A stretch of DNA of 64,000 bases from Symsagittifera roscoffensis (Eukaryota > Xenacoelomorpha > Acoela > Convolutidae), in NCBI RefSeq assembly GCF_963678635.1, contig NC_087066.1, positions 68,025,477 to 68,089,476 of the forward strand. Direction: 5' to 3'. The notes beneath the pieces are model-generated. The model was not told the DNA's origin. It saw nothing but the letters and a program-made list of their open reading frames with translations, and did not search any database. The translations under genes were made by a program, and so were the position numbers. The stretch's first letter is position 1, and each line of letters opens with the position of its first letter. This document shows positions 41,201-49,655 of this stretch, one piece after another.

Positions 41201-43831
41201 GAAGAGAAGATAAGACAGCACGACAGGGAATTACAGACGGATCCATCTTCAGGGACGTACAATCTGGAAATACAAGAGGTACGAGGTGGTGAAGAGCTCG
41301 AGAAAATAGCAGTTTCAAGAAAACCACTAAGGGAACTATCGTGCAACTCAAACGTCAGAACGAATCTGGTACCAGAAGACGACATGAAAATCGTGAAAAG
41401 GATGATATGTGTGAAGCTGAGCGATGACATCCACAACCCTGGTGAAATGAATGGACAGATCATGGCGCTAAAGGAGCACGTTAAGGCGAGATACAGGCTG
41501 TCTGACCTAATAAGGGCCCAGAAGAATGACAAAATGACAAGTAACCTCTCCAAATGGATCCATTCGGGAGTCAAGGAGAAGGGGGAACTTGAGGAAGACA
41601 GCTACAAGATCTTGAGCCAGTTCTACAAAGAAAAGAGAGATTTACTTTATCACACAGCTGAAGGGGTGGTAGCGTGCAAGAGAAGAGATGAGGAAAAAAT
41701 ATTACACAAACACAACCTCATCATACTACCACAACTGTACCAAACGGAAGTGCTTTTCAGATCACACGACCAGATGGGCCATCAGGGGATAGATAAAGTA
41801 CAACAAAGGATACTTCACAGGTTTGACTGGCCGGGAATGAGAAAAGCTTGCGAGAGGTGGGTGAATGCCTGCCTAGCATGCCTTCAAGTAAAAGACCCAA
41901 GGAAGATGAAGTTTCCCCTCAAGTCTGTCGAGAGTTCGGAATTCAATGAAGTGGTGCAGATAGACCATCAGAAAATCTGCATGACGGAGTCGGGTTATAA
42001 CCAAATACTAGTTATAATAGATCACTTCACCAAGTTGGCGGAAGCGGTTCCGTGCCAGACAGCCTCAGCAGAGGAGACATGTGATCACCTGATAACGCAT
42101 TGGATATCGCGATATGGTTGTCCAATGACTTTCCAGTCAGACAACGGCAAGGCTTTTGTGGGGGACTTGACAAAAGAATTGATGAAGAGATCACACATTG
42201 CTCAAGCACACTCGACGACCTATCATCCACAGACCAATGGGTTGGTAGAGAGACAGAACAGGACACTGGTCAAAATGCTCAGGGTGTACTGCTCGAGATA
42301 CATGACGGACTGGGACAAATACCTGCCACAAGTAGTAGGAGCCTATAATAGTACTCAGCACTCAACGACGGGTATCAGTCCTTTCATGATGTTGACAGGC
42401 AGGGAAAGGGCAATGCCTCTAACATTCTTCTACCCGGAGTACGAGGGGAAGAGGACGTCACCTCAAGCATACGTGAAGGAAGCGATCAAAAGACAACAAG
42501 AGCTAAACGAGCTATGTCGGAGAAACACGGCGCAAGCGCAAATGAGGCAACGCAAGAAATATGACGAAAAGATACTAAGAGCAAAGCCATACGAAGTGGG
42601 CCAATACGTGTGGGTTTTCCAAAATGTCATACCGCCCAAGGGAACAAAGAAACTACTCAAGAAATGGAGAGGACCGTTCATGATTACGGAAGTACATCAA
42701 CAAGGAAGGTTCTATCGCTTGAGTACAGGGCGAGCAGCACATTACGAAAATCTGAAGCCTCACATTCCGTCTCCGGAGGACTGGTGCCTGCCAAAAGACA
42801 TGGAATGTCTTGAGTACCTGGTGGTGGAACCAGCGTGCGAAGTGAATGAGAAAGGCACTAGAGAGAAAAATGATGGTAATGAGAACTTGAGTTTGGACGA
42901 CAACGAAAAGATAGAAGTGGAGTCGGATGCAGGTTCATTTGTAGAAGAAGACTGGAACGATCCCGAGCAAAACGAGGTACCGAAGTGGATGGAACCGGAT
43001 CGACCAACACCACCGGAAACCAGGACGGGCAATCGTAAACGAACAGGTATGAGGTACAATAGGTACGGGGATGACTTCTTGATCGATAAGATACAGCCAG
43101 ACAAGTTGGGCGATGAACTACTAAGCGCAGGCGAACTGGAGGCCGAAGAGGAATGGCAAGTGATTGACGATGGTGGACATTATCCGCAGGATGATTACTC
43201 GACGCCAGAATTGGAGACGGATCTCGAGCAGAGTGAAATAGAAAGGAGGGAGAACACGAACTTGAGGATTCTAGAGTGGATGCGTGATGTCAAGGACGAG
43301 AGCCGCGAAGGACAAAGCATTCAGCAAATCGATGTATCAGCAGCAAATTACATGAAGACAGAGGACCCTCTTTTCGGATGGACAGCAACAGACAGGCCAC
43401 TGGACATCCCTAAGGACAATTCAGACCCGACTACATCGACGGGGACGTCGATAAATATTTTTGTCCGGGGAGTGGGGGTAGGACTTACCCACACCGAAAT
43501 TTTGATGATAAAGAAGCTCAAGGAAGTGAGGGAAACAAGCGGATTGGAACTGGAGGAAGAAGAACCAGAGCCTACCATAGGAAGGAATTTCAAAACGAAA
43601 TTCGAAATACCCAATGAATACTCAGAGAACATCATGATAACGGATAGCGACTTCATCCTGTCAAACAGGACCAGCGCGATCTGCATCACGGCGGACATGA
43701 GTTTCAAATCAAGATTGGAGGCTGACTTCAAAAGAGAGTACCAGAACGTAGAGTTTCTGTTTAGACAGAGGCCAGGACTGGGAGGCATGGCAGCGCTTCC
43801 ACCGTCAGTGGCACAGGTCCCGGGCAAATAA
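35270..43831 (+). CDS. Gag-Pol polyprotein of the LTR element, 2853 aa
   Basis: Single uninterrupted frame. Start ATG 35270 is the first (a second Met at 35396 is also plausible). Residues 1-400 are acidic/disordered with coiled coil; a Retrotrans_gag capsid region spans about 440-590. Two zinc knuckles (CX2CX4HX4C) are at about 630-645 (CANCGSADHHVADC) and 683-697 (CFFCNQEGHFRMDC). Protease active site LLDTGA is near 987 with ILGRDF later. RT spans about 1360-1560 with LDLGSAFWQVPL and YVDD near 1475. RNase H has DTDAS near 1624 and HQNADSLSKK. Integrase has an HHCC region (HDQMGHQG...CLACLQ) from 2166, Asp in QIDHQKI, SDNGKAF and Glu in NGLVERQN near 2324. The C-terminal 470 residues after integrase are acidic and of unknown function. 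No gag/pol frameshift is used. All catalytic residues are present. It ends at TAA 43829-43831, but the frame stays open for 81 codons beyond. Confidence 0.97.
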   Translation: MRRSRVPVLEKRSSGSNTKYNSSLRGTTSTGPKITKTNFSVNMVSTRSTAENRAKEGTEGERVEPTIEIDLETPDQSVDETRKMATESTPMPNAEEPNQKPIEFSPIDDAEDAIGNTEETVKEDSQVKRTSFTEKLGIMFGIKTKENVTEEPKAERARTFGTVSKKTSEANPIEEQAKAEATAEERPTADHEETTTELGDLLAKLNQIDKRLKHSEEDREVIKKEIRYNKHEYLDSYFNLAKATDERLKEMSDKVEATNEEREKNIKTDMQQLKNRYDDVNSQLGSLERRMDTMSRSQAESSCAIQAKLDAILRGSTPQERPAADRTQGTRVDFAEPQRNKRQSTPLPLTRDAISIAPTAAKTIMKNGTSNTTTAPGDSTANSNTGPDAMTWASTWEMMNRTLEAFATRNTDSSDRREGKSRKTFKKPKEFKDDSDGCIDTWVEVMRLHLEQDNLSDERQACTAILSNLEGTALKCVVAKKEEERDTADKIFEILLNRFGSGMKGHQAMMRFEKRRQRDDESIDRFLDDLESLRRRSDPEESTNRRNFSIASKFIDGVKSDDLRTMLATYYTLSKDSAPTPEEMRQKSREYMLMKPKKYSYSENRNTQGGSQPQRSSWYKPRDDMDKRRSCANCGSADHHVADCTTYKQGMKSLGYAPDEEDMSQMEEHEYYNGLIIKIGARCFFCNQEGHFRMDCPLFWEAVKDQNHPKHKLALAAVQNQRNRQNEFESRNLGAPNTELPTKTVKAVTHVSGALESAAGSSLEINYEKAATEAIAKVKQDLAAKEIEQRLKLEIERQNFNGALTGSNSIPEARTGSMKTGNCNTVKMVTGKPFGISKIGARIMSIITVGGHEVTRNLSEPSDQTIMHIDVYADYLSGISPQTTSRALRALLTRGGSKSVRVDNRYTEAYGPHEVMLNIDGINIYTKTMITCDEDLIGQIYVGKEELKVRSIGHCAMLEEDAMHIGTEADVTGHVLDINGKKTQLRGLLDTGAVLSVIPIETWEKMGFDKGDLIDSRIRLSAANKGALRVLGRTPIIALNLGERNLWMSFIVVENLDESDQFILGRDFIRNFDVTIDLNNAMFRIRNPDRRYAIKPVNLIMANENKAPVFLSRRVRLKANEAAIVSLRMKNYNELSDNKQVCIVPNPNSQSDAVLGRSFSITKSGLCVSVLLNTLDIPITIQRGRKLGYALPVKTRYETIENSKQNEVVDCSNHRDKICILRRLQRIKDSSGLIKSLKSETDDGLSSCSNFPERPTLDEMQIDKPVLPEIEHLRGKLKDEQLEAIKDVLERNEEVFSRHKADIGCCNFVEHEIELEENAVPHREGARRMTPHKSDACRKEIETLLEYDMIEPSKSPWACGVVMAKKKGDQLRFCCDFRYLNSVTVKDAYPIPRIDESLSKLGDAKFFTTLDLGSAFWQVPLRKQDRDKTGFACELGLFQWKRMPFGLCNATATFQRLMAHALIGVTKKYGNLVMCYVDDVVIATPTLEDHIERLDEVFACMKRSGLKCKPSKCEILKDSIKYLGRMVDKHGIRPDPDAVEAVLTWKSPKTEHQLMSFLGFANYYREFIKGYADKVYPMQQLMRHKGKKFMWNNAAEESFQRIKKELCEAPVLGMPTEKGMYVLDTDASVVAISGILHQEQEWNGKTVLRPIAYGSKVLSDTEMKYGAPKAEMFAVVTFVEKYRAYLGSEPFKLRVDNRALSWLKTYSMDQSYIGRWIVRLDGYNMIIEHRTQDKHQNADSLSKKTEFYERQEQREADRPEIKDGFSFMDKETYDSLPLTRWLDKSGKPIEDHPELPKEPLEKTILKKSRGIPIGIMLKSKIVRETLKAKGYDLILVEEGTVRIDEDLMRLLEKLSDDKPVIQGKGQEAPELTILRREETVNNTDVPKGSITDSKEVVRSLVEKIPEKILEQTKVRDKKVTFREEVEHLGLDQESGEWSRFMEEDETGEGKLSEEREEWDEDSDESSEDQDSLCMILAEEKIRQHDRELQTDPSSGTYNLEIQEVRGGEELEKIAVSRKPLRELSCNSNVRTNLVPEDDMKIVKRMICVKLSDDIHNPGEMNGQIMALKEHVKARYRLSDLIRAQKNDKMTSNLSKWIHSGVKEKGELEEDSYKILSQFYKEKRDLLYHTAEGVVACKRRDEEKILHKHNLIILPQLYQTEVLFRSHDQMGHQGIDKVQQRILHRFDWPGMRKACERWVNACLACLQVKDPRKMKFPLKSVESSEFNEVVQIDHQKICMTESGYNQILVIIDHFTKLAEAVPCQTASAEETCDHLITHWISRYGCPMTFQSDNGKAFVGDLTKELMKRSHIAQAHSTTYHPQTNGLVERQNRTLVKMLRVYCSRYMTDWDKYLPQVVGAYNSTQHSTTGISPFMMLTGRERAMPLTFFYPEYEGKRTSPQAYVKEAIKRQQELNELCRRNTAQAQMRQRKKYDEKILRAKPYEVGQYVWVFQNVIPPKGTKKLLKKWRGPFMITEVHQQGRFYRLSTGRAAHYENLKPHIPSPEDWCLPKDMECLEYLVVEPACEVNEKGTREKNDGNENLSLDDNEKIEVESDAGSFVEEDWNDPEQNEVPKWMEPDRPTPPETRTGNRKRTGMRYNRYGDDFLIDKIQPDKLGDELLSAGELEAEEEWQVIDDGGHYPQDDYSTPELETDLEQSEIERRENTNLRILEWMRDVKDESREGQSIQQIDVSAANYMKTEDPLFGWTATDRPLDIPKDNSDPTTSTGTSINIFVRGVGVGLTHTEILMIKKLKEVRETSGLELEEEEPEPTIGRNFKTKFEIPNEYSENIMITDSDFILSNRTSAICITADMSFKSRLEADFKREYQNVEFLFRQRPGLGGMAALPPSVAQVPGK

Positions 43832-44077
43832 CTCTGCTTCCTAGTAACGAGAGTCAACGACAGAAACACAATTGATCCCGAACACGTGATATTGGCACTG
43901 ACAAGACTACGTGACTTCATGATTGAAAGAGGAATAGTGGAGGTCTCGATGCCGGTGTACGACCCAAACAGGGGCAAACTGAGCTCGAGGGAATTGTACG
44001 CTATCCTACATGTGGTCTTTGCAGAAACAGAGATAATGGTGCATCTTCACAAGAAGTACTACTTGAGCATCGCCTGA
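43832..44077 (+). other. Open extension of the Gag-Pol frame after its stop
   Basis: The same frame continues 81 codons after TAA to TGA 44075-44077, with charged, helical content (VNDRNTIDPEHVILALTRLR; AILHVVFAETEIMVHLHKKY). Could be a former C-terminus cut off by a recent nonsense change, or a readthrough product. Confidence 0.4.
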
Positions 44078-44148
44078 GTCGGGTACATGGAGGTATCAGG
44101 TCGGGTGTGAGGGAGGAGTCTTGAATTAGGTACTGGGGTGCGGCGCAG

Positions 44149-44368
44149 GTAAAAGGATCTTAAGATGTGATTGGCATGACAATTGAATTTTAAAAGAAAG
44201 AATTGATGGTGCTAAAACATAAAATGAATCTGCATGTTCTTAAAGGAAAATCCAATCGAATTGCTTTAAGTGATATGAGAATGATAAGATTTTAACCATA
44301 TGGGTAGAAGGGGGGTCTCTAGGTTAGGAACGTGACATGCTAAGTTTTAATAAGCTTTCTGTTTTCAG
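44149..44368 (+). other. Candidate intron or env-like splice acceptor
   Basis: CAG^GTAAAA donor at 44149 and a strong CTTTCTGTTTTCAG acceptor ending 44368, between Gag-Pol and the second ORF. Either a 220-bp intron or an acceptor used from a leader donor to make a subgenomic mRNA for the downstream ORFs. Just before the ORF, GGTAATTCTTGAG repeats in tandem (44505-44568). Confidence 0.4.
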
Positions 44369-44600
44369 ATCGAGTTTGAAAAACAAAGTTGAAAATCCAA
44401 CTACACTCAAGCGAGAAACAAAAAGAGAGAATCTTGATTGAACACGCGATAATCCGAATCTACAGCAAGTACTTGCAAGAGAACATTTCTAGAGAATTCT
44501 TGAATTGGGTAATACTTGAGTTGGTAAGGTAATTCTTGAGTTGGTAAGGTAATTCTTGAGCTGGTTAACATCTACCTATATACATCCCGAAGTTGCAAAA

Positions 44601-47600
44601 ATGGCAGACCGATTCTGGAACTCCGTGCCCGCGGCTCTGAAGAAGCCCACTCTTGACGAGCTGTACAGACGCTTGAGGGACCTGGACTACACCCAGATAG
44701 ACGAGAGAATGGCGGTGATGCTGAATGCGATCCTCCAGTTGGAGGACCAGGGTGAGTGCAGGGAGTCTGCGACGGAGGCTGTCTTGATGGTCGGCTACAC
44801 CACCGAGGGCATATCAAATCGAGAACAGACCAGATGGTTATCTTGGAATGCGGATGGAGGAGTAAGGGGCTTTGACTTGGCAAAAAATCCTGGCCTGAGT
44901 AACAACACCGAACACGGCGCAGGAGAGTTTCCGCTACCGACGAGACCAACAGCAAGATCCACAGGCCAGAGCTCGAGTAAGGTGCCGTCGATGTCGCGAG
45001 CGCAACAGACGACAGAGGCATATCCGGATCTGGGGGTCCTAAAGAAAGAGCTTGAGAAGGCGCTGAAGGAAAAGAATAAAGCGAACCTCGATCGGGATCA
45101 GGCGAAGCTGGATAGGGAGAAGCTTCAGCTGGAGAGGGACCAGGCAGTCGACGAGCGAGATCAGACGTTGAAATTACTTGAGATGCTGAGGGCTGAACAT
45201 CAGCAGGAGCTAAGGGTGCGGGAGAACGTCGCGAATCGTGATCAACTAAAGTCGGAGTTGGAAAGGATAGAACAGCGACAACGCGAGCTTGACGCACAAA
45301 AGGGAGCCAGGTCTAACGAACGAGTGGTGACAAGCTCGAGGCCGGAGTCGCGCATGGAGGTGGATGAAGCTCCCAGGGCTAGAGGACGGTTCAACCTTGA
45401 CCGCGAGGCCAGGGAACACATGAGTGAAGGCTTGGAGGTCTGGATACCGAATGACGTGACGCCTTCCTTGCGCAACCTAGAGACCCAACCTGTACGCCCT
45501 CTGATGGATGTGGTATTACCCGGATATACCCCAACCTCGACCTCGAGTGGCAGCCAGGTGAGTGGCGCCTCATCGCGCCTGAAGGAGCTGGGCGAGAAAT
45601 TGCAGCAGCAGAGTCGTGAAAGATCGACAAGGCCAGAGCTTCCCCCAACTTGGAGGGAACAGCCGGTCAGAGACGTCGTGATCGCGAGCTATAAGAAGAA
45701 TACAGAAGGGAACTACCACAGGCACAATCGGCTGGACTGGAGTGCGGAACAGGGAACCAGGAGGGACTGCTTCCATGACGCAGCCTGGGTGGAGTATCTA
45801 GCGCCACCTCGTGTGCCAGAGGGTGCGGTTCACCTAATTATAGGGGATAGCCTGGTGCGGGTGTTGACCCAGATACGGTCCCATTGGCAAACAGGAGTCT
45901 TGAGTTTCGCTGGAGCTGCCACGCCACAGATGTTGGCAACCCTGGACATGCTAGGGATGACCAAAGTTTACACAGTGACCCTGATGGTTGGGACCAACGA
46001 CGTGTCAAGGGGAGAAGCGAGGAAAGTAGCGAGGCTGTGCGACAAGATGAGCTGCCTTCTTGAGGAACTAAGGATCCAGATGGACCCCATCCTGCTGACG
46101 GTATGCACGGTCCCCTACAACATGATGTTTGATCAGCACGCCCTAGAGATGAACCAGAAGGTGCGGAGCCTGAACAAGATGATCCGAGACATACACCGGA
46201 AGAGTGTGCTTCCTCTCAGGCTGTTGGACATAGCAGAACGTATGGAGAAAAAGGGATTCCCTGAAGACACCTCAAAAGATGGAATCCATTTCGATAGGCC
46301 AAGGGGAGCGGAGTGGCTGAACGACGTCTTCCAGGAACACATTAACACGCTAGAGGCGGACCTGCTGGAGACAGCCCAATTCACTTTAGGACCACCTCCC
46401 AACCCACCATTCCTTGCCTCGAGGGCCTTGGCTGGTCGCTTGGGAGCGAGAATTGATACTAGAGACAGTTCAAGGATCAATCAGACCCGATTGCAGAGTG
46501 CCACGCCAATGGAGTCGGAGGAGGTAGAGTCATCAACACCTCCGGGCTCGGCGATGTCCTCTGTGGTGGTGGCAGATGGCAGGAGAGAAAAGAAGTCTAT
46601 GGAGACTGCCCGCTTGAGATATCCTGAGAAGGTGAAGGAACTGGATCTAGAGAGTTTGGAATGCAGACGAGAGTTGGCGGAAACCTTGGGGATCGAACGA
46701 GTGTCGCACGAGGATTTGAATAGACATCATTGCATAGACTGGTTGAAGGCTCATGAGGCGCACTTCTCGAGGGCGAAGTTGATGGAGACCACAGACCTGA
46801 CGGGAATTCCCACAAAAACGATCATGGGACCCATTAATTACAGACCTCTCAAGCTGCTGGGGAGTCCGGGACTTATAGCAGAACCTCCCAAGCACCGAAC
46901 CAGCATCGCCAGAATCAGGTTGGCAACCCCGGCACAGTTGAAGGTGGTAGACAAGCTACTCAATCCGGGAGGAACGGGATTGCCAGACGCCGCTTACGAA
47001 GGCTCGAAATTGGCGGAAGATCCCAGGTACGGGAAGCCCTGTGGTGGCACCCAACTGGCCAAAACTCTGGCAGTTTACGATAGAACAGATCCAGCTGCGG
47101 CAAGAGTAGTCATTGTGGCGGGATCGGACTTCGAAGGAACGTCTCCCAAGTTGTTCTGGCCGGAGACTCTGGTATACTCCTTGCCAGGAGCCGAATTGAA
47201 TCAGATGTTGACTCTAGTGGTAGCAATAAAGTCGGAGATGCCCTGTGAACCTGAACTGCTATTGTTTGCAGGGATGAATGATCACCTGCACGCGATGGGA
47301 CTTCTTGAGCAACTAAAGGGGGATGAAATTCCGACATCAAAGAAGATATGGGAGGCTATTCAGGCGTTATTTGCGGCGATGAATGAGGTACAAGAGAACG
47401 TAGCCTCGAGATTTGGGTCCAAGACGAAGGTGGTGTTTACCACATCCCCGGGATACGCAAGTATGCCACCCGCCCTACAATTCGTGTACGCGGTCTTGAT
47501 CCTGATAGCAGAAGGGAGTGAATGGCGGATTCTGATGGCAGCCCCCAATCGAGAGCTGGAGCCATTGAACTTGAGGCTTTACAAATCAGAATTGCCGGCG

Positions 47601-48905
47601 GCATGGGCTGACATATCTCATGCACTGAGGGGCTTTTACGGACTGGCCGACGTCCTGATTGTATTGGATGAGGTACTCTTGCTAGAGATATCGAACTTTG
47701 CTAGACAACTCAAGTTCAGCCCAGTCATCGGGGACGACCACCCGGCGATAAACCAGTTGACGGCCAGCCTGTGGTTCCGGAGTATGGATGTGAAAGTCGC
47801 AAATTCCACCAGCAGGACTAGAGGTCCCAGCAACGAGAGAAGAAATGTGGTCGAGACGGAGAAACAGTTAGAATCGATGAAATATCGCTTGACTCAAGAG
47901 AATGGCTGGTGGCCATTCCTGACACCAAGGCTGGAGAACGTCACGAATAAAACGAGGGAGGAAGCACCACTCCTCGTGAAACAAATCTGGAGTTTTCTAG
48001 AGAAGCAACTGGAGCTAGCGGAAACGAGAGACATGACGGTGGTTAGATTTGTCTCGGCCGCCAATGAAGTGACGATTGGAGGATTTTGGAGAGAGCACGC
48101 CAACGGCGAATTGAAGACTAGGAGAGATTACGAGATTCTCAAGTTCTTGAGTCCTTGCTGGGAGAGAGAATTCTTGGCAGGAGTGTTCGGCACCACGGCG
48201 ACTATCTTCGGAGCCTTCGTACAGGAGATACTGGGCATGTCCATCAGCCTGCTCTTGGCCCTGTATTTGCTTTACCCCAGATACTTGTTCAACATGGGCC
48301 CAGCATACATGTTTAGTCGAGGAGTGGAGACACTTCGAGTTGATGGGTATCTGGCACTAATACTCTTGACCCATGGGGAATTGGTGTCGTTTCATCGGTT
48401 AATGGAATATGGAGAACCTCTGTCTATGGGGAGAGTCCACACGAGCACTGAAACCAGCTCCTACAAGTGTGCCGCAGGGTTGAAGACAGTGCTGGTGCAA
48501 TACCTCATGATGCAGAATCGATACATGACGGGTGAAGATGAGAACCCAACCTCGAGAGAAGAATGGGAGAAGGCGAACAGAGGGATGCCTCTGTTGACGG
48601 ACCTGTGCCTGGCAATGAGGTCGGACCCAATGGGGATAATCCGAGGTCTGGAGGAGGTGGTGACCTGCATCTATGGTCCAGCAGTGACGTACGCGTTTCC
48701 AGATCCCCTGGTGATAACGTATCGTCACTCGGTGACGCACTTGAGTCTCATCAGCGTACTGGATGGTACAGCGCTGAATTGGTGTCAGCAGGAGGTGCTC
48801 AGGGCGCGAATGAGCAACACGGTACTCTTTGGAAAGGTGAAAGATGCCGAGCTGATAGTGTGCAACTTCAGGGGTCAAATGCAATGTAGAATGGGAGGCA
48901 AGTGA
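44601..48905 (+). CDS. Second ORF of the LTR element: SGNH/GDSL hydrolase protein
   Basis: 1434 aa from ATG 44601 (context AAAAATGG). Residues 147-235 form a strongly charged coiled coil. An SGNH hydrolase domain follows at about 405-580: block I IIGDSLVRVL near 413 (nucleophile Ser), block III MVGTNDVS near 463 and block V KDGIHFD near 559 (catalytic Asp and His). Such enzymes cleave ester bonds of lipids or sugars. A second region at about 835-1050 repeats the layout in degenerate form: VIVAGSDFEG, LLFAGMNDH and VIGDDHPAIN. Near 1195-1235 there is a hydrophobic stretch (SISLLLALYLLYP) that could be a membrane segment. It ends at TGA 48903-48905, yet the same frame continues into the next ORF. 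Occupies the position of an envelope gene but no signal peptide or fusion features are seen. Confidence 0.85.
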   Translation: MADRFWNSVPAALKKPTLDELYRRLRDLDYTQIDERMAVMLNAILQLEDQGECRESATEAVLMVGYTTEGISNREQTRWLSWNADGGVRGFDLAKNPGLSNNTEHGAGEFPLPTRPTARSTGQSSSKVPSMSRAQQTTEAYPDLGVLKKELEKALKEKNKANLDRDQAKLDREKLQLERDQAVDERDQTLKLLEMLRAEHQQELRVRENVANRDQLKSELERIEQRQRELDAQKGARSNERVVTSSRPESRMEVDEAPRARGRFNLDREAREHMSEGLEVWIPNDVTPSLRNLETQPVRPLMDVVLPGYTPTSTSSGSQVSGASSRLKELGEKLQQQSRERSTRPELPPTWREQPVRDVVIASYKKNTEGNYHRHNRLDWSAEQGTRRDCFHDAAWVEYLAPPRVPEGAVHLIIGDSLVRVLTQIRSHWQTGVLSFAGAATPQMLATLDMLGMTKVYTVTLMVGTNDVSRGEARKVARLCDKMSCLLEELRIQMDPILLTVCTVPYNMMFDQHALEMNQKVRSLNKMIRDIHRKSVLPLRLLDIAERMEKKGFPEDTSKDGIHFDRPRGAEWLNDVFQEHINTLEADLLETAQFTLGPPPNPPFLASRALAGRLGARIDTRDSSRINQTRLQSATPMESEEVESSTPPGSAMSSVVVADGRREKKSMETARLRYPEKVKELDLESLECRRELAETLGIERVSHEDLNRHHCIDWLKAHEAHFSRAKLMETTDLTGIPTKTIMGPINYRPLKLLGSPGLIAEPPKHRTSIARIRLATPAQLKVVDKLLNPGGTGLPDAAYEGSKLAEDPRYGKPCGGTQLAKTLAVYDRTDPAAARVVIVAGSDFEGTSPKLFWPETLVYSLPGAELNQMLTLVVAIKSEMPCEPELLLFAGMNDHLHAMGLLEQLKGDEIPTSKKIWEAIQALFAAMNEVQENVASRFGSKTKVVFTTSPGYASMPPALQFVYAVLILIAEGSEWRILMAAPNRELEPLNLRLYKSELPAAWADISHALRGFYGLADVLIVLDEVLLLEISNFARQLKFSPVIGDDHPAINQLTASLWFRSMDVKVANSTSRTRGPSNERRNVVETEKQLESMKYRLTQENGWWPFLTPRLENVTNKTREEAPLLVKQIWSFLEKQLELAETRDMTVVRFVSAANEVTIGGFWREHANGELKTRRDYEILKFLSPCWEREFLAGVFGTTATIFGAFVQEILGMSISLLLALYLLYPRYLFNMGPAYMFSRGVETLRVDGYLALILLTHGELVSFHRLMEYGEPLSMGRVHTSTETSSYKCAAGLKTVLVQYLMMQNRYMTGEDENPTSREEWEKANRGMPLLTDLCLAMRSDPMGIIRGLEEVVTCIYGPAVTYAFPDPLVITYRHSVTHLSLISVLDGTALNWCQQEVLRARMSNTVLFGKVKDAELIVCNFRGQMQCRMGGK

Positions 48906-48920
48906 GAGGGTCCCATTGAA

Positions 48921-49478
48921 ATGTATCCAAAGTTTTGGAACCTAAACCCATTGACGGCCAACGGACGAGAAGTCTTGAGAATCCCCGCCTGGAAGGAGTG
49001 CTTTGCACTAGTCAAGAGGGAGCTGGAGGCCATAATGGAGAAAGAAATCCTACCAGCCACCATGCCTGAGTTCCCGACAGTCAGGAGGATGACCTTGGGA
49101 ATGAATAGTCCCTTGGTGGTTCCCTCCATAATGGCGAAGATGATGACGGAGGAAACGCAGAGGCATTTCACGGATTGCTGGGATCCCCTGTTCATCGGCT
49201 ACACGGCGGCAGTCTACTTCCACATCAGCGAGAGGAAGGTAAATTCGTGGACGACGCAAGCGAAAAAGAGTAGAGGTTCGCAGCCCCCTGGATATGAGGT
49301 GCGGAAAGTCTTGAGGACTCTTGAAAAGGAAGGACTTGAGAATATGCTACCCATATGGGATGATGGCAGGATGATCGTGATGGAGGGACACGTCGCACTG
49401 GTGGACGACATGAAATTTGCCACGAGAAAATATAAGGCGCCCTATGGCTTGGAACAGGTGGAAATAAGACAGGAATGA
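48921..49478 (+). CDS. Third ORF of the LTR element, 185 aa, unknown
   Basis: In the same frame as the preceding and following ORFs; five codons after the TGA at 48903 a Met (48921) opens 185 residues, ending at TGA 49476-49478. The protein (MYPKFWNLNPLTANGREVLR...) has no recognised domain; basic and Trp/Met-containing, globular looking. It may be a separately initiated protein, the C-terminal part of the second ORF reached by readthrough, or the result of recent nonsense mutations in one long polyprotein. Confidence 0.6.
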   Translation: MYPKFWNLNPLTANGREVLRIPAWKECFALVKRELEAIMEKEILPATMPEFPTVRRMTLGMNSPLVVPSIMAKMMTEETQRHFTDCWDPLFIGYTAAVYFHISERKVNSWTTQAKKSRGSQPPGYEVRKVLRTLEKEGLENMLPIWDDGRMIVMEGHVALVDDMKFATRKYKAPYGLEQVEIRQE

Positions 49479-49655
49479 ACAGAACTAGATGCAGCAGGTC
49501 AACTGCACGTAGCACTGACGGAATACAAAAAGCTGGATCCTGCGACACCATCACCACTGTCCGTGGACACACCTGGAGACAAGAGGAGCGGACCCGTCGA
49601 GGACCGATTTAAGAAAATTCTCGAGAGAAGGAGACATGAGTCAGAAGAAGAGAGT

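Noticed and set aside
35400-43977. Antisense open frames within Gag-Pol
   Set aside because: Shadows of a long GC-richer coding region; the sense strand has all pol domains.
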